Source of the DNA: Macrothele yani
Lineage: Eukaryota; Arthropoda; Arachnida; Araneae; Macrothelidae
Assembly: GCA_039090855.1 (NCBI GenBank)
Contig: CM077011.1
Coordinates: 29,603,001-29,667,000, forward strand
Direction of reading: 5' to 3'
DNA length: 64,000 bases
Part shown: positions 1-10,330 of the stretch, one piece after another
How the letters are laid out: every line of letters begins with the position of its first letter
How positions within the stretch are numbered: the first letter of the stretch is position 1
Program-made: the position numbers and the translations under genes
The notes under the pieces: generated by a model
Told to the model about the DNA's origin: nothing
The model's input: only the letters and a program-made list of their open reading frames with translations
Database searches by the model: none

Positions 1-1190
1 TGAAGTGTCACTATTCGGACATGCACAATTACTCGTTTTTCTGAGGTTCATTGCTGATGCTCAACGTCAATGGGCTCGTGCGTCGCTGTGCCGCCAAAGT
101 GCTCGAGCGCTGCGCCACAGCAATTTTCTTTCGTTCCCGATACTTTCTCATGCGTTCTGCTGCAGAGACATTGCAGTGTTTTTCGAAAGCTGACGAGTTG
201 CTCTTCCGCAAAATTTTTCAACTAAATCAACAGATCTCGACGTTAACTTTCGTTCGAGACCAATTTCGACGTCGTAGCGCCTTGCAGTGCCGAGTTGTAC
301 TGATTTGAAGTTTGCGTGGCCCAGCGTACCCCCCCCCCCGCATTTTGCTGCGCGGTAACTCAAGGTCACTAACAAGTCTTTGTTCCCTTAGCTATCGAAT
401 GACAACTAGGTTGGTTTTGTTCGCGTTGATAATATAGAAATTATTCGACCGAACTCGATGCCCATTTTTTCGTAACGCTCAACTTTCTGTACTGGCCACT
501 TAGTACTGGTCTGCTTTTAAAGACGTATTCACATAAAAAAAAAAACCTGCTACACACTTCCTATTATTCCTAAGCTGTGGTGAATTTCCGAGATCCAACG
601 CGTGGAACACGCAGCTGCTTAATAGCATTGTCGACGGAGGCCCGATAAGAAACCTGTTTAAACATCGTGTCTGCAACATGATGGGATCGCTCACGAAGCC
701 ATGACGTTCGCGATTATTCTCCTGACAGGCGAATTTCCGATGAGCAATCCAGCGATATAGCATCTGGAACGAGACACCGCGAGAAACTACATCGGAGATG
801 CGTACGTGCATGGGTATCAGCCGATATTTACGAGTCTCAGACTGAGAAAACCAGTTTGAACAACAGTGCTAGGTCATGGCTTGGTGGCGCGCGATGGCGA
901 TTACATCACGAGCATTTACATCGCGGTGGTGATGAATCGTAGTTTCTTCAGTCGGAACACCGGAACATTGATGTTAAATTCACACCAGTTTTTCGTGATG
1001 TATCGATACATTGCCGAGGCCGAGTCCTAGTGGGGAGGGAGGGGAGTTGGACAAAATAGTTGCTCACTGGGGGGGGGGGGGGGGGGATCTACTCACGATC
1101 ATTGGTTACTATACTAAAAAAATTACTAGCCACTACGAAATATGTGGCCGCCATTTGGCGACTGGTGACCGACATCCGCGAGGCCTGATC
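1..1190. other. unassigned flank with a short basic ORF and a G-tract
   Basis: No gene is recognised. On the minus strand 29-211 reads as a 60-residue ORF with a basic stretch (AAERMRKYRERKK). This resembles short basic leader peptides seen next to some transposons, but no family can be named. A poly-C run at 330-339 and a poly-G run at about 1070-1086 are likely hard to sequence. The rest shows no convincing coding frame. Confidence 0.4.
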
Positions 1191-1194
1191 TTCT

Positions 1195-1551
1195 TCATAC
1201 CCAAGTGCTCATGAATTATGAATCCAACACGTTTCCTGGATATCTTCAGTGTCTCTGCTGTTGTTTTAGCCGAGATTCACCGATCTGACAAAATCAAGTC
1301 ATGAACACGATCAACAATTTCAGGTATTGTCACTGTTGACGGCCTCCCAGATCATACTGCATCTTCGGTCTCAAGTCTTCATGCTGGAAGTTGGCACACC
1401 ATTTCTTCACAGCGGAATATGTCGGTCACTTGTCACTTAATGTTTGTGTCATACACTCATAGATTTCCTTTGTAGTTTTCTTCTGCAGGAACAGAAAATT
1501 CATGACAGCCCGGAGTTCCACATTCAAAAATTCAACACTTTGCATTGACAT
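1195..1551 (-). pseudogene. mariner-like transposase, N-terminal fragment
   Basis: Read on the minus strand from an ATG at 1551, this gives a mariner-type N-terminal DNA-binding region. The first helix-turn-helix contains KKTTKEIYECMTQ and YSAVKKWCANF. After an in-frame TGA and a frame change comes the second helix-turn-helix (ISAKTTAETLKISRKRVGF) and HEHLGMKK, the usual linker towards the catalytic domain. Similarity stops near 1195 and no DDD catalytic domain follows, so it is a truncated relic. At 1684-1700 the sequence GGCCGAGAACTTTTC resembles mariner terminal repeats and may be the old 5' end. The fold assignment is family knowledge; the breaks are seen directly. Confidence 0.75.
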
Positions 1552-1838
1552 GATTCAGTTCAGGACGTCAAACATCTGCAAACAAAAAGAGCTATTTGTC
1601 TGAAAATTGGCACTTTACAATAAAAAAGAACACTCTTTCAAGCTGCAGTGACAGAATAATGCTACAATTACAGGAAATGGGTTAGGCCGAGAACTTTTCA
1701 ACATCCCCTCATACATGTGCAATTAGTCCTGTAAAGGGAAGGGCATACTGCTAAAAGCATCAAACAACATGAACCCTGAGTTCTACTCTGTTGTTATTGC
1801 TTTCTATATTATATCATCATCATCATCATCATCATCAT

Positions 1839-2065
1839 GCCGCCCCGGTGGCGCAGTGGTCTAAGGCGTTGGCCTCTGATCATTCGTCCGAAGGGGTCCG
1901 GGTTCGAATCCCGGTGAGGCATGGATGTTGTGTTTGTCTTACGGCACTGGCTCTCTCCCTTCCCTGGAACCAGTGACCCTAAATTAGGGACGGGCGACTG
2001 CTTATAGCCCATTGAGTTGCTCACGGTGGTCGTTAAACCTCCAATCAAAAAAAAAAAAAAAAAAA
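1839..2065 (+). mobile_element. tRNA-derived SINE, family S1 (copy 1)
   Basis: The head is tRNA-like, with an A box (GGTGGCGCAGTGGTCTAAGG) and a B box (GGGTTCGAATCCC at about 1900-1912). A non-tRNA body (GGCACTGGCTCTCTCCCTTC; CCCTAAATTAGGGAC; TTGAGTTGCTCACGGTGG) ends in a poly-A run at 2046-2065. It is inserted in the trinucleotide 3' tail of RTE copy 1, so ATC repeats lie on both sides. Other copies are at 20806-21067, 54583-54797 and 59036-59245. The A-run suggests LINE-type mobilisation. It is not a functional tRNA gene: the body continues past the tRNA-like region. Confidence 0.9.
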
Positions 2066-2077
2066 TCATCATCATTG

Positions 2078-4966
2078 TCAACCATTATCAATCCACTGCT
2101 GGACGAAGGTCTCCCCAAGTTTCCTCCACAACGGTCTGTCTTGTGCCAGTCTCCTCCATGTCACTCCCGCATACTTTCGAATTTCATCCACCCATCTTCC
2201 ATGTGGTCTTCTTCTGGGTCTTTTCCTGTCCCTCGGAATCCAATCCAAAATTTCGGCTGTCCATTGATGGTCTGTTCTTCTGGCAGTATGTCCAGCCCAT
2301 TGCCATTTCAGGGATTTAACTCTGATCATGATGTCTTCCACTCTTGTCATTTTCGGATCCACGTGTTCCTCTTCTTATCTCTCCTGGTTACACCAAGCAT
2401 GCACCTCTCCATGCTACTTTGAGTTGTCTGCAGCCTTTGTATGTCTCTTTTAGTTAAGGTCCACGTCTCTGCACCATACGTAAGCACTGGAAGGATGCAT
2501 TGATCAAACACTTTTCTTTTAAGACATAATGGCATATTGCTCTTGAAAATTATGCTGTTTCTCCCAAAAGCTCTCCAGGCAAGTTTTGTACGCCGATTAA
2601 TTTCTTCACCAATGTGACCCTCACTTGATATCTGCTGTCCAAGATAAACGTACGTGTCTGTTATCTCCAGCTTTTCTCCATCAATCAATAAATCTTCATT
2701 TTGTGTAAAAGGATTGTACATCACTTTTGTCTTCTGAAAGTTCATTTTTAATCCCACTTCTTTACTCTTGTCAGCAAGTTCCTGGATCATACTCTGTAGC
2801 TCTGATGGGGTAGTTGCAAAAATGACTATGTCATCAGCAAAACGAAGGTGGGTTAGATAATCTCCATTAATCTTTATCCCTTTGTTTTCCCAGTTCAGTG
2901 ATTGAAAGACATTTTCCAATGTGGCATTAAAGAGCTTCGGAGATATGGTGTCACCTTGTCTCACTCCTTTTCCAATTTTTATGTGTGTTGTATTTTCAAA
3001 CAGCCGAATCTTTGCACTTGCATTTTCATAGATGTTATTAATAATATTAATGTATGCATCTTCAATACCGCAGGATTTCAGAGCCATTGCAACTGCTGAT
3101 GGTTTCAGCGAATCAAAGGCTTTTTCATAATCGATAAAAGCCATGCACAATGGAAGCTCATATTCCCTCGCTCTTTCAATTAGTTCTCTCAGTACGTGGA
3201 TATGATCTATTGTGTTGTAGCCACTCCTGAATCCAGCTTGTTCTCTCGGTTGAGCCATGTCCAGTGTCACCTTCAAGCGGTGTGAAAGAACTTTAGTGAA
3301 GATTTTATAAACCACTGATAGGAGGCTGATAGGTCTGTAGTTCCTGAGATCCTCAATGTCACCTTTTTTATGTAGCAAGATCATTGTAGCGTTGTTCCAA
3401 TCCTCAGGAATTTTCCCTTCATTAAGGCATCGAGTGAAAATTTGGGCGAGTACTGTTTCGATTTCTCCACTTGCTTCTTGTATGATGTCTACAGTAATTC
3501 CATCTTCTCCTGGAGCTTTTTCCGGCTTCATGTTCTTGATTGCATGTGCAACTTCTGCTGGAAGGACTGGAAGAACTCTGGTACTGGTACCTTTCATGAT
3601 GTCTGGAGTACATGTATCATCCCTTTCATATAATTTGGAGTAGAAATCTTTCACTCTTGTCAAAATTTCGCCTCTATTTCTTGTTACAGAACCATCTTCT
3701 TTCTCAGTGCCATAATCTGTTTTTTCCCCCTTACTGAGATGTCCCTTTGCTATCTTTAGGCTTTGGTTGTTTTCAATTGCTTTCCTTACTAGTTCACAGT
3801 TGAATTTCCTTACGTCTTCAGTGATACTTTTTCGTACTGTCTTGCATAGCTCTATATATTCCACTTTGGAAGTCACATCTTCTTTAGTTGTCCTCATCAC
3901 TCTTCTTTTTTGCATCAACATTTTGGTTTTTCCTGATAATTTGTTCACATGCAATTTGTTCTTAGACCCAGCTAATTTTGTTGCTGTTTCCATAAGAGCT
4001 TTGGTTACTTTTCTGTTAACTTCAGAAATATCCACTTCTTCCGATGTTAGGCCTTCTAAAGCAGAGAATCTGTTCTTCAGTTCCAATTTGAAGGTATTAT
4101 GGTGTTTTTTAAGGTTGGTTATGTCAATACATTTTGTTTGTCTTATGAGCTTGCTACGTTCGAGTTTAGTGTTGAGGTGCATCTTACATCTCACCAATCT
4201 ATGGTCACTGCCTGTGTTGAACTTGTTTAGCACACTGCAGTCTTCTATGACGAATTTTTTGTTACACATAATAAAATCAATTTCACTTGTCGTCCCATTT
4301 GGATGTCTCCATGTCCATTTCCTGTGTGGCTTTTTCTTGAAAAACGAGTTCAAGATGAAAAACCCTTCTGCCTCTGCAAACTCTACGAGAGTATTTCCAC
4401 GCTGGTTTCTGTTGCCGTGACCGAATTTACCTACTGAAGTTTCATTCTGTTGCCGTTGCCCTATTTTTGCATTGAAATCTCCCATAATTATCTTCAAGTG
4501 CTGCTTACCTTTATTATTTAGATCACGAATTTCCTCATAAAATTCTTCAATTTCTTCTTCAGCATGACTTGTGGTGGGTTCATAAGTTTGAATAATCTGA
4601 GCCTGGTATCTTCTCGAGAGTTGGATAACGAGTCGTGCAGCTCTGTCAGAGGAACTTTCAACTTCTACCACTTTATCCTTCAGTTTCTTGTTTATTATAA
4701 ATCCAACACCACTAGTTCTGCCAGTATCTGTCCCACGATAATAGAAGAGATGTCCACTTTTCAGTTCAATGAGATCTTCTCCTCACCTCACTTAGCCTGA
4801 CGATGTCCCACTTGATCCTTTGTAGTTCCTCTTCCAATTCAAGAAGCCTTAAATCAGAAGATAGGGAGCGTCCGTTGTACGTAGCCAAGGTCAGCATCAG
4901 ATGGCAGCCTAGTCCGGTTCTCCGGGGATTCTTAGCACCCTCTGCCTTCATGTCGCACTGGCCGCT
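2078..4966 (-). pseudogene. RTE endonuclease-reverse transcriptase, frameshifted
   Basis: The coding frame starts with an AP-endonuclease-like N-terminus (LTLATYNGRSLSS, 4766-4966) and shifts frame near 4766. It then continues as 774 codons (2347-4671). Visible are endonuclease motifs (GDFNAKIGQ; TSEIDFIMCNKKF; SDHRLV) and reverse transcriptase motifs (NYRPISLLSVVYKIFTKVL; AFIDYEKAFDS; KGVRQGDTISP; LRFADDIVIFA with the catalytic FADD). A second shift near 2355 moves the arginine-rich C-terminal tail (WAGHTARRTDH; RKRPRRRPHGRW) into another frame; in copy 2 this join is continuous. In a working element the protein nicks DNA and primes reverse transcription at the target. This copy has at least two frame breaks. 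Confidence 0.85.
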
Positions 4967-5249
4967 GCCTTGGGCAGGTACATTCCAGCTGCCGGAGACT
5001 GAGGGCCAAGATTTAAGTTGTGGAGTCATTTTGGAGGGGTTTGGCCATAACTCACCACGCTGGCCAAGCGGGTTGGTGAGTGTGGGATAGCATTTCCTCT
5101 AATCCCGATGGTATAGTGATACCGCTATTGGCGGTCGTCAGAGCCCCTTTAGTGGGAACAGGATGTACCACGAGAAGGCGGGGTTGACATTTGTCAAGGA
5201 GAGGCTGTGATGTTACGCATCAACTGACCTTACATCCCCTATATTATAT

Positions 5250-7307
5250 AGGAATAGAAAAAAGTGTTTGCAGGATTGTGGTAGGTTGAGTTGTGATTTC
5301 AGTTTTATCTAACCCTGTTTTTCCAATTTGTAAATTATGAGGTGTTTCAGGAACAGAATCTTTGCAGTTGACATGGGATTGCTCTATCTAGTCAGCTGTG
5401 TTAACTTGTTAAGGACCACATATTTTTGCTAAAAATGACGCAATAGTACCGAGGGCTTTGTGTCTTCTGTAAACGACAGTAGATGGCGACATACTCAAAA
5501 TATAAACACTTATATAAAATGAACAAAGATTATACCTTAAGTATTTCTGACTTTTAATAACACTAATAAAAACTTGATTAGGTAATTATTGCCTTAAATA
5601 TATACAGGAACGAACGTAAAAGAACGAAGAATCGAATATCTCCAATACTTACGATGAAAAGTACTTGTAGTCACAGTCGTTGCTTTCTGAATCACTATCA
5701 GACATATTTCACAAGCAACAAAGAACAAACTGATACGAATGCAAAAAGAATATCAACCTCAGCGAAAAGAAAACAAAACACAGACTTTCTTCTAAAGAGC
5801 AAACAATATCCTACTACGATACTGAACCCATCCTCATAACTCTTTGAACCATCCTATGTTTGCTTTCCATGCAGCTCCAACCTTGAACAAAAAGAAGCAC
5901 CACCATCTAGTATCATAAATGTAAATATACAGATCCAGACATGATGAAATGGGTGGAAAGAATGCGAAAATGTATATTTATGGCTTTGGGGCTTAATTCA
6001 AGGCCATAGCAAAACATATATATACATCACCGGGGCTTAAAGGGTTAATTAGCAGGGGCGTACTGATAACACCCGCAACCCCCTGCAACGTTAAAAGGGT
6101 CTTTAGCCTGATCCAAAAGATTTTACAATTTTTTTGCGAAAGCTTCGTATGAAACTAGTTAAAGAAATAGCCAATAATTAAGGCAGCTTTGAATGAAGTA
6201 TTAAGAAGAAAAGCATTTTTTTTCACAGTAAATACGTAAAATCTTTAGAAATTATTTTCATTGCTTTAGTTCATAAAAACTGGATGACGAGAAAGTAGCT
6301 ATTCAAAAGAGCTCGAGGCCCCTAGTAATAGCCCTTGCTGTAACAAGAGGCCTCAACTCAAGTTCACAGCCTTTGCAATAGTTTCTATGCAGATACGTTA
6401 ACAAGAGAATGTGAAAAAATATCAGTTTAATGAGCTGAATTTTTATACCAATCATGAAAGGTGTTATGTATTAGAGTTGTTTGCACATAACTATGCATCC
6501 TTCTGAATGTAATGAACTAAAAGATGTTCTCGCGGGAGCGAAAAATCAGAGACCTGTGTAATTTTTTTTTCATAACATAGTCAAAAGATTTTTTTCTATG
6601 TGCAAAACATTGCGGCTATGTTAAGTGTATTTCTTATATTCCATAGTAAATAATCTAGTAGTTTTGTGTTTTTTGTGCTACAATTCTTAATCGTCACTTA
6701 GTTATTTGCGTACTTATGTTGTGACATTTCGTATAAATCAGAAAAGTCATTAAACACTGTCACATGACAGTTGTATGGTTTTTGTGTGCAATCATGAGGC
6801 ATTTCAAAAAGCTGGTCTTTAAAATAATAAATTTTGCATGATATGATTAACTTTGACTTAAGTATTTTGTGTTGAATTTTGTGTTGGTAACTAGGGCAAT
6901 CATTTTAATTATAACGTACACATTTGTGTTTCACACAATAAAGTGATTTTTTTTTTATTTTACTATAAATGCTCATAGATTCCAAAGAATTTAATTTATT
7001 GAAACACCCGTAAAGCCTAGTTAATAATATCGAAGTTAAAATTTTGGGTAATTGAAAGCTAATGGATTTTTGCAAAAGGGCCTTGAAAACATTTTTTGGG
7101 ATCGTTTTTCCAGTACGCCACTGTTATTTAAAAAATTAATAAGAACATTTTTTATATGTTATATATGATGTATTTTTTGTTTCAAATATTTGAAATTGTT
7201 TGTACAATATTTGTGTTACTTCAAATATTGAATACCTGTGGGTTCTTACTTTGTTTCTTAACATTGTTATGTGTATGCTAACATCGTGCACTTTTTCTAT
7301 GCTTTAG
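5250..7307. other. AT-rich non-coding DNA upstream of the first coding exon
   Basis: No gene or recognisable transposon was found. The stretch is AT-rich with short homopolymers. It ends with a splice acceptor (CTTTTTCTATGCTTTAG, ending 7307), so part of it is probably a 5' UTR intron of the TMEM33-like gene. No promoter or 5' UTR exon could be placed. Confidence 0.5.
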
Positions 7308-7393
7308 GAAGAATGAGTTCGTCTTCTCCTGACAGTAATAGTGAAAACAAGTCCCCACCTGGCATTGAAAGACATGGCTTACTTCCTGCTTTG
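7308..7393 (+). CDS. TMEM33: TMEM33-like, first coding exon
   Basis: The exon follows an acceptor ending in TTTAG. ATG is at 7313-7315, giving 27 codons (MSSSSPDSNSENKSPPG, then IERHGLLPAL), and the donor is GTAAGT at 7394. Only five bases precede the ATG in this exon, so the 5' UTR must continue in an upstream exon. The serine- and proline-rich N-terminus is cytosolic-looking and variable in the family. The phase-0 boundary joins directly to the exon at 18956. Confidence 0.85.
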
Positions 7394-7569
7394 GTAAGTA
7401 TGAAATGTTCCAGATCACCATAAATAAGAGTATTAGTTATTGACAAATTTTTATGTAATACTGACTTTATGTATGACAGGTCATTTGATTTCCTTCCTTC
7501 GCAAATCTTTGAAACTGACATTTTAAACTTGGTAATAATTGATGTCATGGGTATTACTAGACTTGATAT

Positions 7570-7910
7570 TTTATAAATTTCACTAAATTATGGGATTTAC
7601 TCAGGAATAAAAGGTTATTACTTACAGTCGAATTTTCGGGTAGTATCCCTACCCTTCCTCAGGACTGCACTCTAGTAGGAGCTGCCATTAGTGAGCTAAA
7701 TTCCAAACTTTTAAAGTTGGAATTTCAACCTAAAAAACCCTCTGTCGTTAAATTCCTACCTTTTAAGGTTGGAATGTAACTCACGAATGGCAACACCTAC
7801 TACTATATAGTGTAGTCCTGAAGAAGGGTTGGGGTGCTACCTGAAAATTTTACTGTAAGTAATATCCTTTTATTCCTGAGTAAATCCCATAATTTAGTGA
7901 AATTTATAAT
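7570..7910. repeat. 341-bp palindromic element carrying hammerhead-like motifs
   Basis: The two arms are inverted copies: the outer part reads ATAAATTTCACTAAATTATG on the left and its complement at 7883-7910. The centre is an AT-rich region near 7720-7760. Each arm contains a hammerhead-like motif, well formed on the left arm (minus strand 7625-7667) and decayed on the right (+ strand about 7814-7855). This arrangement matches the terminal portions of palindromic Penelope-like elements seen elsewhere in the window, but no coding region remains. No clear TSD was found. Confidence 0.75.
7625..7667 (-). ncRNA. hammerhead-ribozyme-like motif 1
   Basis: Read 5' to 3' on the minus strand: stem I strand CAGUC, core CUGAGGA, one extra A, stem II GGGUAG / CUACCC around GGAUA, then GAAA, a two-pair stem III AA/UU with no loop, cleavage triplet UUC, and stem I strand GACUG. 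The core and the NUH site match the hammerhead consensus. The tiny stem III matches hammerheads described in Penelope-like elements, which may act as dimers. The extra base between the core and stem II is a departure. Activity is not shown. Confidence 0.7.
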
Positions 7911-8139
7911 AACCTGACATTTTAATTCAAAAGAGAATGTGTTTGTTAATTCTGAAAGTGGGAGCTTGAAGCTATCTTTGTATGCTTTTGATATGAGTAT
8001 TACAAGTGGATGATTAAAAATGGTGGCATATGCATAGGGTTACAAAGTCAAAAGTATTACTTAGCAAAATAATTTGCTTTTTATGTTTACCGAATTTCTA
8101 CAGACCTTTGCTCATTTGGCTGTTTTAATGGATCAACTT

Positions 8140-8378
8140 GGTCATGATGGGAAAAGACTGGCTGCAAATCCACCATGAGAGAGAATTGGGCAGGAAGAAC
8201 AGATACCCTTATTTTTAACAGGGAAAAGGGCAGTACTCCCAAGTCAAATGGCTTTATGTGGCAATCCGATGCATGGCTGATATTTTGTGGTTTATCACAT
8301 CTTGGCCTACATGGGCTTGAACCCAATACCCTTGAGTTGGAAGGCAAATGTGCTAACCACAAGGCCATCCGTGTCCCT
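8140..8378 (-). mobile_element. tRNA-derived SINE, second family
   Basis: On the minus strand, starting near 8377, there is an A-box-like GGCCTTGTGGTTAGCACA and a B box GGGTTCAAGCCC (8313-8324), spaced as in tRNA promoters. An unrelated body follows to about 8140. The sequence differs from SINE family S1. No poly-A tail or TSD was clear, so the 3' end is approximate. Confidence 0.65.
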
Positions 8379-9045
8379 GTAAATCTTTGTAAGGCTGCTA
8401 CACATGTTTCTTAACTGGTGTGTGTTTTTCTCCTAGGACATTGCGTTGGCTATAGTGGGTACTGTTAAAGCCAGCCTTTTGGATATCATTTTATAGCAAA
8501 TCTTCTCAGGCGTTTGTGGCAACCTATATATCCTAGGCCTCCATAAGGTCCTTTGTGCTTTGCTTCCACACTATTAACTATGAACCGAGTTAGTTGGCTG
8601 TGAGGATTGGGAAGATATCCACTATAAAGTATGAATTGCACATTTCATAACATAAGTTTTTTTGTGTGTGTGCTTAGAGCATCCATCATCTTATATTACA
8701 ACTTTGCTTCCATGTAGTTAGTGTGCAGTCATGTCTCGAGTCTCTGTGCTGACTGCCTCTGTTCTCCTTGGAGCCATGTGCCTTTTCTCCCAACCACCAA
8801 TCTGGTTTCTCCTGCCCTCGAGAAAGAGCTTGTGTGCCTTCGGGCAGAAGGGGACTGATCGAGCAAGTTATTTCTCGTAGCGTCAATGTGTGTGTATGCC
8901 TTTCATGATGTGAAGTTCATATTAATAATAATAATAAAAAAGAAATCAGACTGTTACAGTAAAATCCTTACAGTGCTTTCATATAATTTGTTGATGATTC
9001 TCTAAATTTAGGGCAGAGAACAACTTAAACCCAAATTGCTGTGTA

Positions 9046-10330
9046 TTGGGTTGGTGTGAATGAAATGTCTGGCAAAGGACCAGCACTCCTGGACGATGAG
9101 AACGGAAAAGTAGAACAACTTACCTAGGCAAAATAATCCCCCTCGGCATCGACACATATTTGCCATCTGTCCGGCAAGGCCATGATCCCAGAACAAAAAA
9201 GAGTCTTGTGGCTGGGACCCAAAGAAGTCATCAAATGCACGTTGAACCTTGTTGTCTGCTGTGAACTGTGTCTTGGACAGGAAGTGATCCAGGCGACGAA
9301 ACAAATGATAGTCTGTCGGAGACAAGTCTTGGAAATAGGCAGGATGAAGCAGTGCTTCACAGCCCAAGGCACTTAGTGTCAGCATCATTCGTTGTGCAAC
9401 ATGAGGGCGAGCGTTGTCCTGGAGCAGAAGAACACCATGTCTGTTGACCAAAGCTGGTTGTTTCTGCAGCAATTTGCAGTGCATCTGATGTAATTCAGCG
9501 CAATAACATTCTGCGGTGATGGTTTGGCCTCTTGCCAAGAAACTCTGATGAATTATCCCGGCTGTGGACCACCAGATAAGGAGCACCGTTTTCTTGGTTG
9601 TAGGGGTGGCTTAGGATGTTGTCCAGCTGGCTGTGCCTTGCTTAACCATTGTGCAAATCGTTTCCGACTATCATGAAGCACCCACTTCTTGTCGCAGGTG
9701 ACGATTCAATGCAGTAGAGGTTCCTGTTTATTCCTGGCAAGCAGCGACGTGCAGACTTCCAAACACCTAGTCTTGTTGGCAGTTGTCAACTCATGCGGCA
9801 GCCACATGTCCAGCTTTTTGACCTTACCCAGGGCAGCCAGATGTTGAACAACTGTCGTGTGGTGGACACCTACCTCTGCTGCTATCTCACGACACGTTTC
9901 TCGGGGTCCACTTCAACCACACATAACAGAACATCATCAAAAACAGCAACAGGTTGGTGACCATGTGCTTCGTTTTGTAGGTCCGTATCTCTGCTTCGAA
10001 ACTATACAAACCATTGCCGAATGGTTCGCTCATTGGCTGTATTCTCCCCAAACGCTTTATTAACGTTTCAAGCTGCAATTCCTGCAGAATGGACCAGCTT
10101 AAATTCATTCAGGAAGATGACTCTCAAATCCAACGTCTGCATGTCCTTTGCAAGCCACGTTATGTCCAAACAAACCACACATGAATCTTATTCTTCACAC
10201 ACGTGCTAGCTATTTATAGTAACTCTGTGACATAATACCCGCAACACTTGTGGGTGGTTCCATTCCACTGTGGTGGGGGGACTGTCTCCACTGCTCATTC
10301 GCATTGGACATTTCATTCACACCAACCCAA
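9046..10330 (-). mobile_element. mariner element, complete ends, decayed
   Basis: Terminal inverted repeats begin TTGGGTTGGTGTGAATGAAA at 9046 and end with the complement at 10330, flanked by TA on both sides (9044-9045, 10331-10332). The 1285-bp length is typical of mariner. The transposase is on the minus strand. ORF 9008-9586 holds LLLQDNARPH and HPAYFQDLSPTDYHLF, with 34 residues between the two aspartates (DD34D). The N-terminal half is broken into several frames, so it is inactive. A piece of the same family's end lies at 48436-48541. Confidence 0.92.

Larger units (their letters stand above)
1815..5238 (-). mobile_element. full-length RTE-clade LINE (copy 1)
   Basis: This minus-strand retrotransposon is flanked by an 11-bp direct repeat CTATATTATAT (1804-1814 and 5239-5249), read as its target-site duplication. 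It has a 5' leader (about 5030-5238), an endonuclease plus reverse transcriptase frame, and a very short 3' end in a TGA trinucleotide run (ATC/CAT on the + strand at 1815-1838 and 2066-2077). A minimal 3' UTR ending in a simple repeat is typical of the RTE clade. A SINE sits inside the 3' tail. Three further copies occur here: 12745-15565, 29421-31632 and 47927-48050. Confidence 0.9.

Noticed and set aside
1839..1912. Possible tRNA gene with A and B boxes
   Set aside because: The acceptor stem is not closed, and the tRNA-like part continues into a repeated body with a poly-A tail; four related copies show it is a SINE.
3767..4420. 217-codon + strand ORF
   Set aside because: It is the antisense shadow of the RTE coding frame on the minus strand; no family features.
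8686..8886. 66-codon minus-strand ORF
   Set aside because: No family features, and no splice or repeat context to support it.
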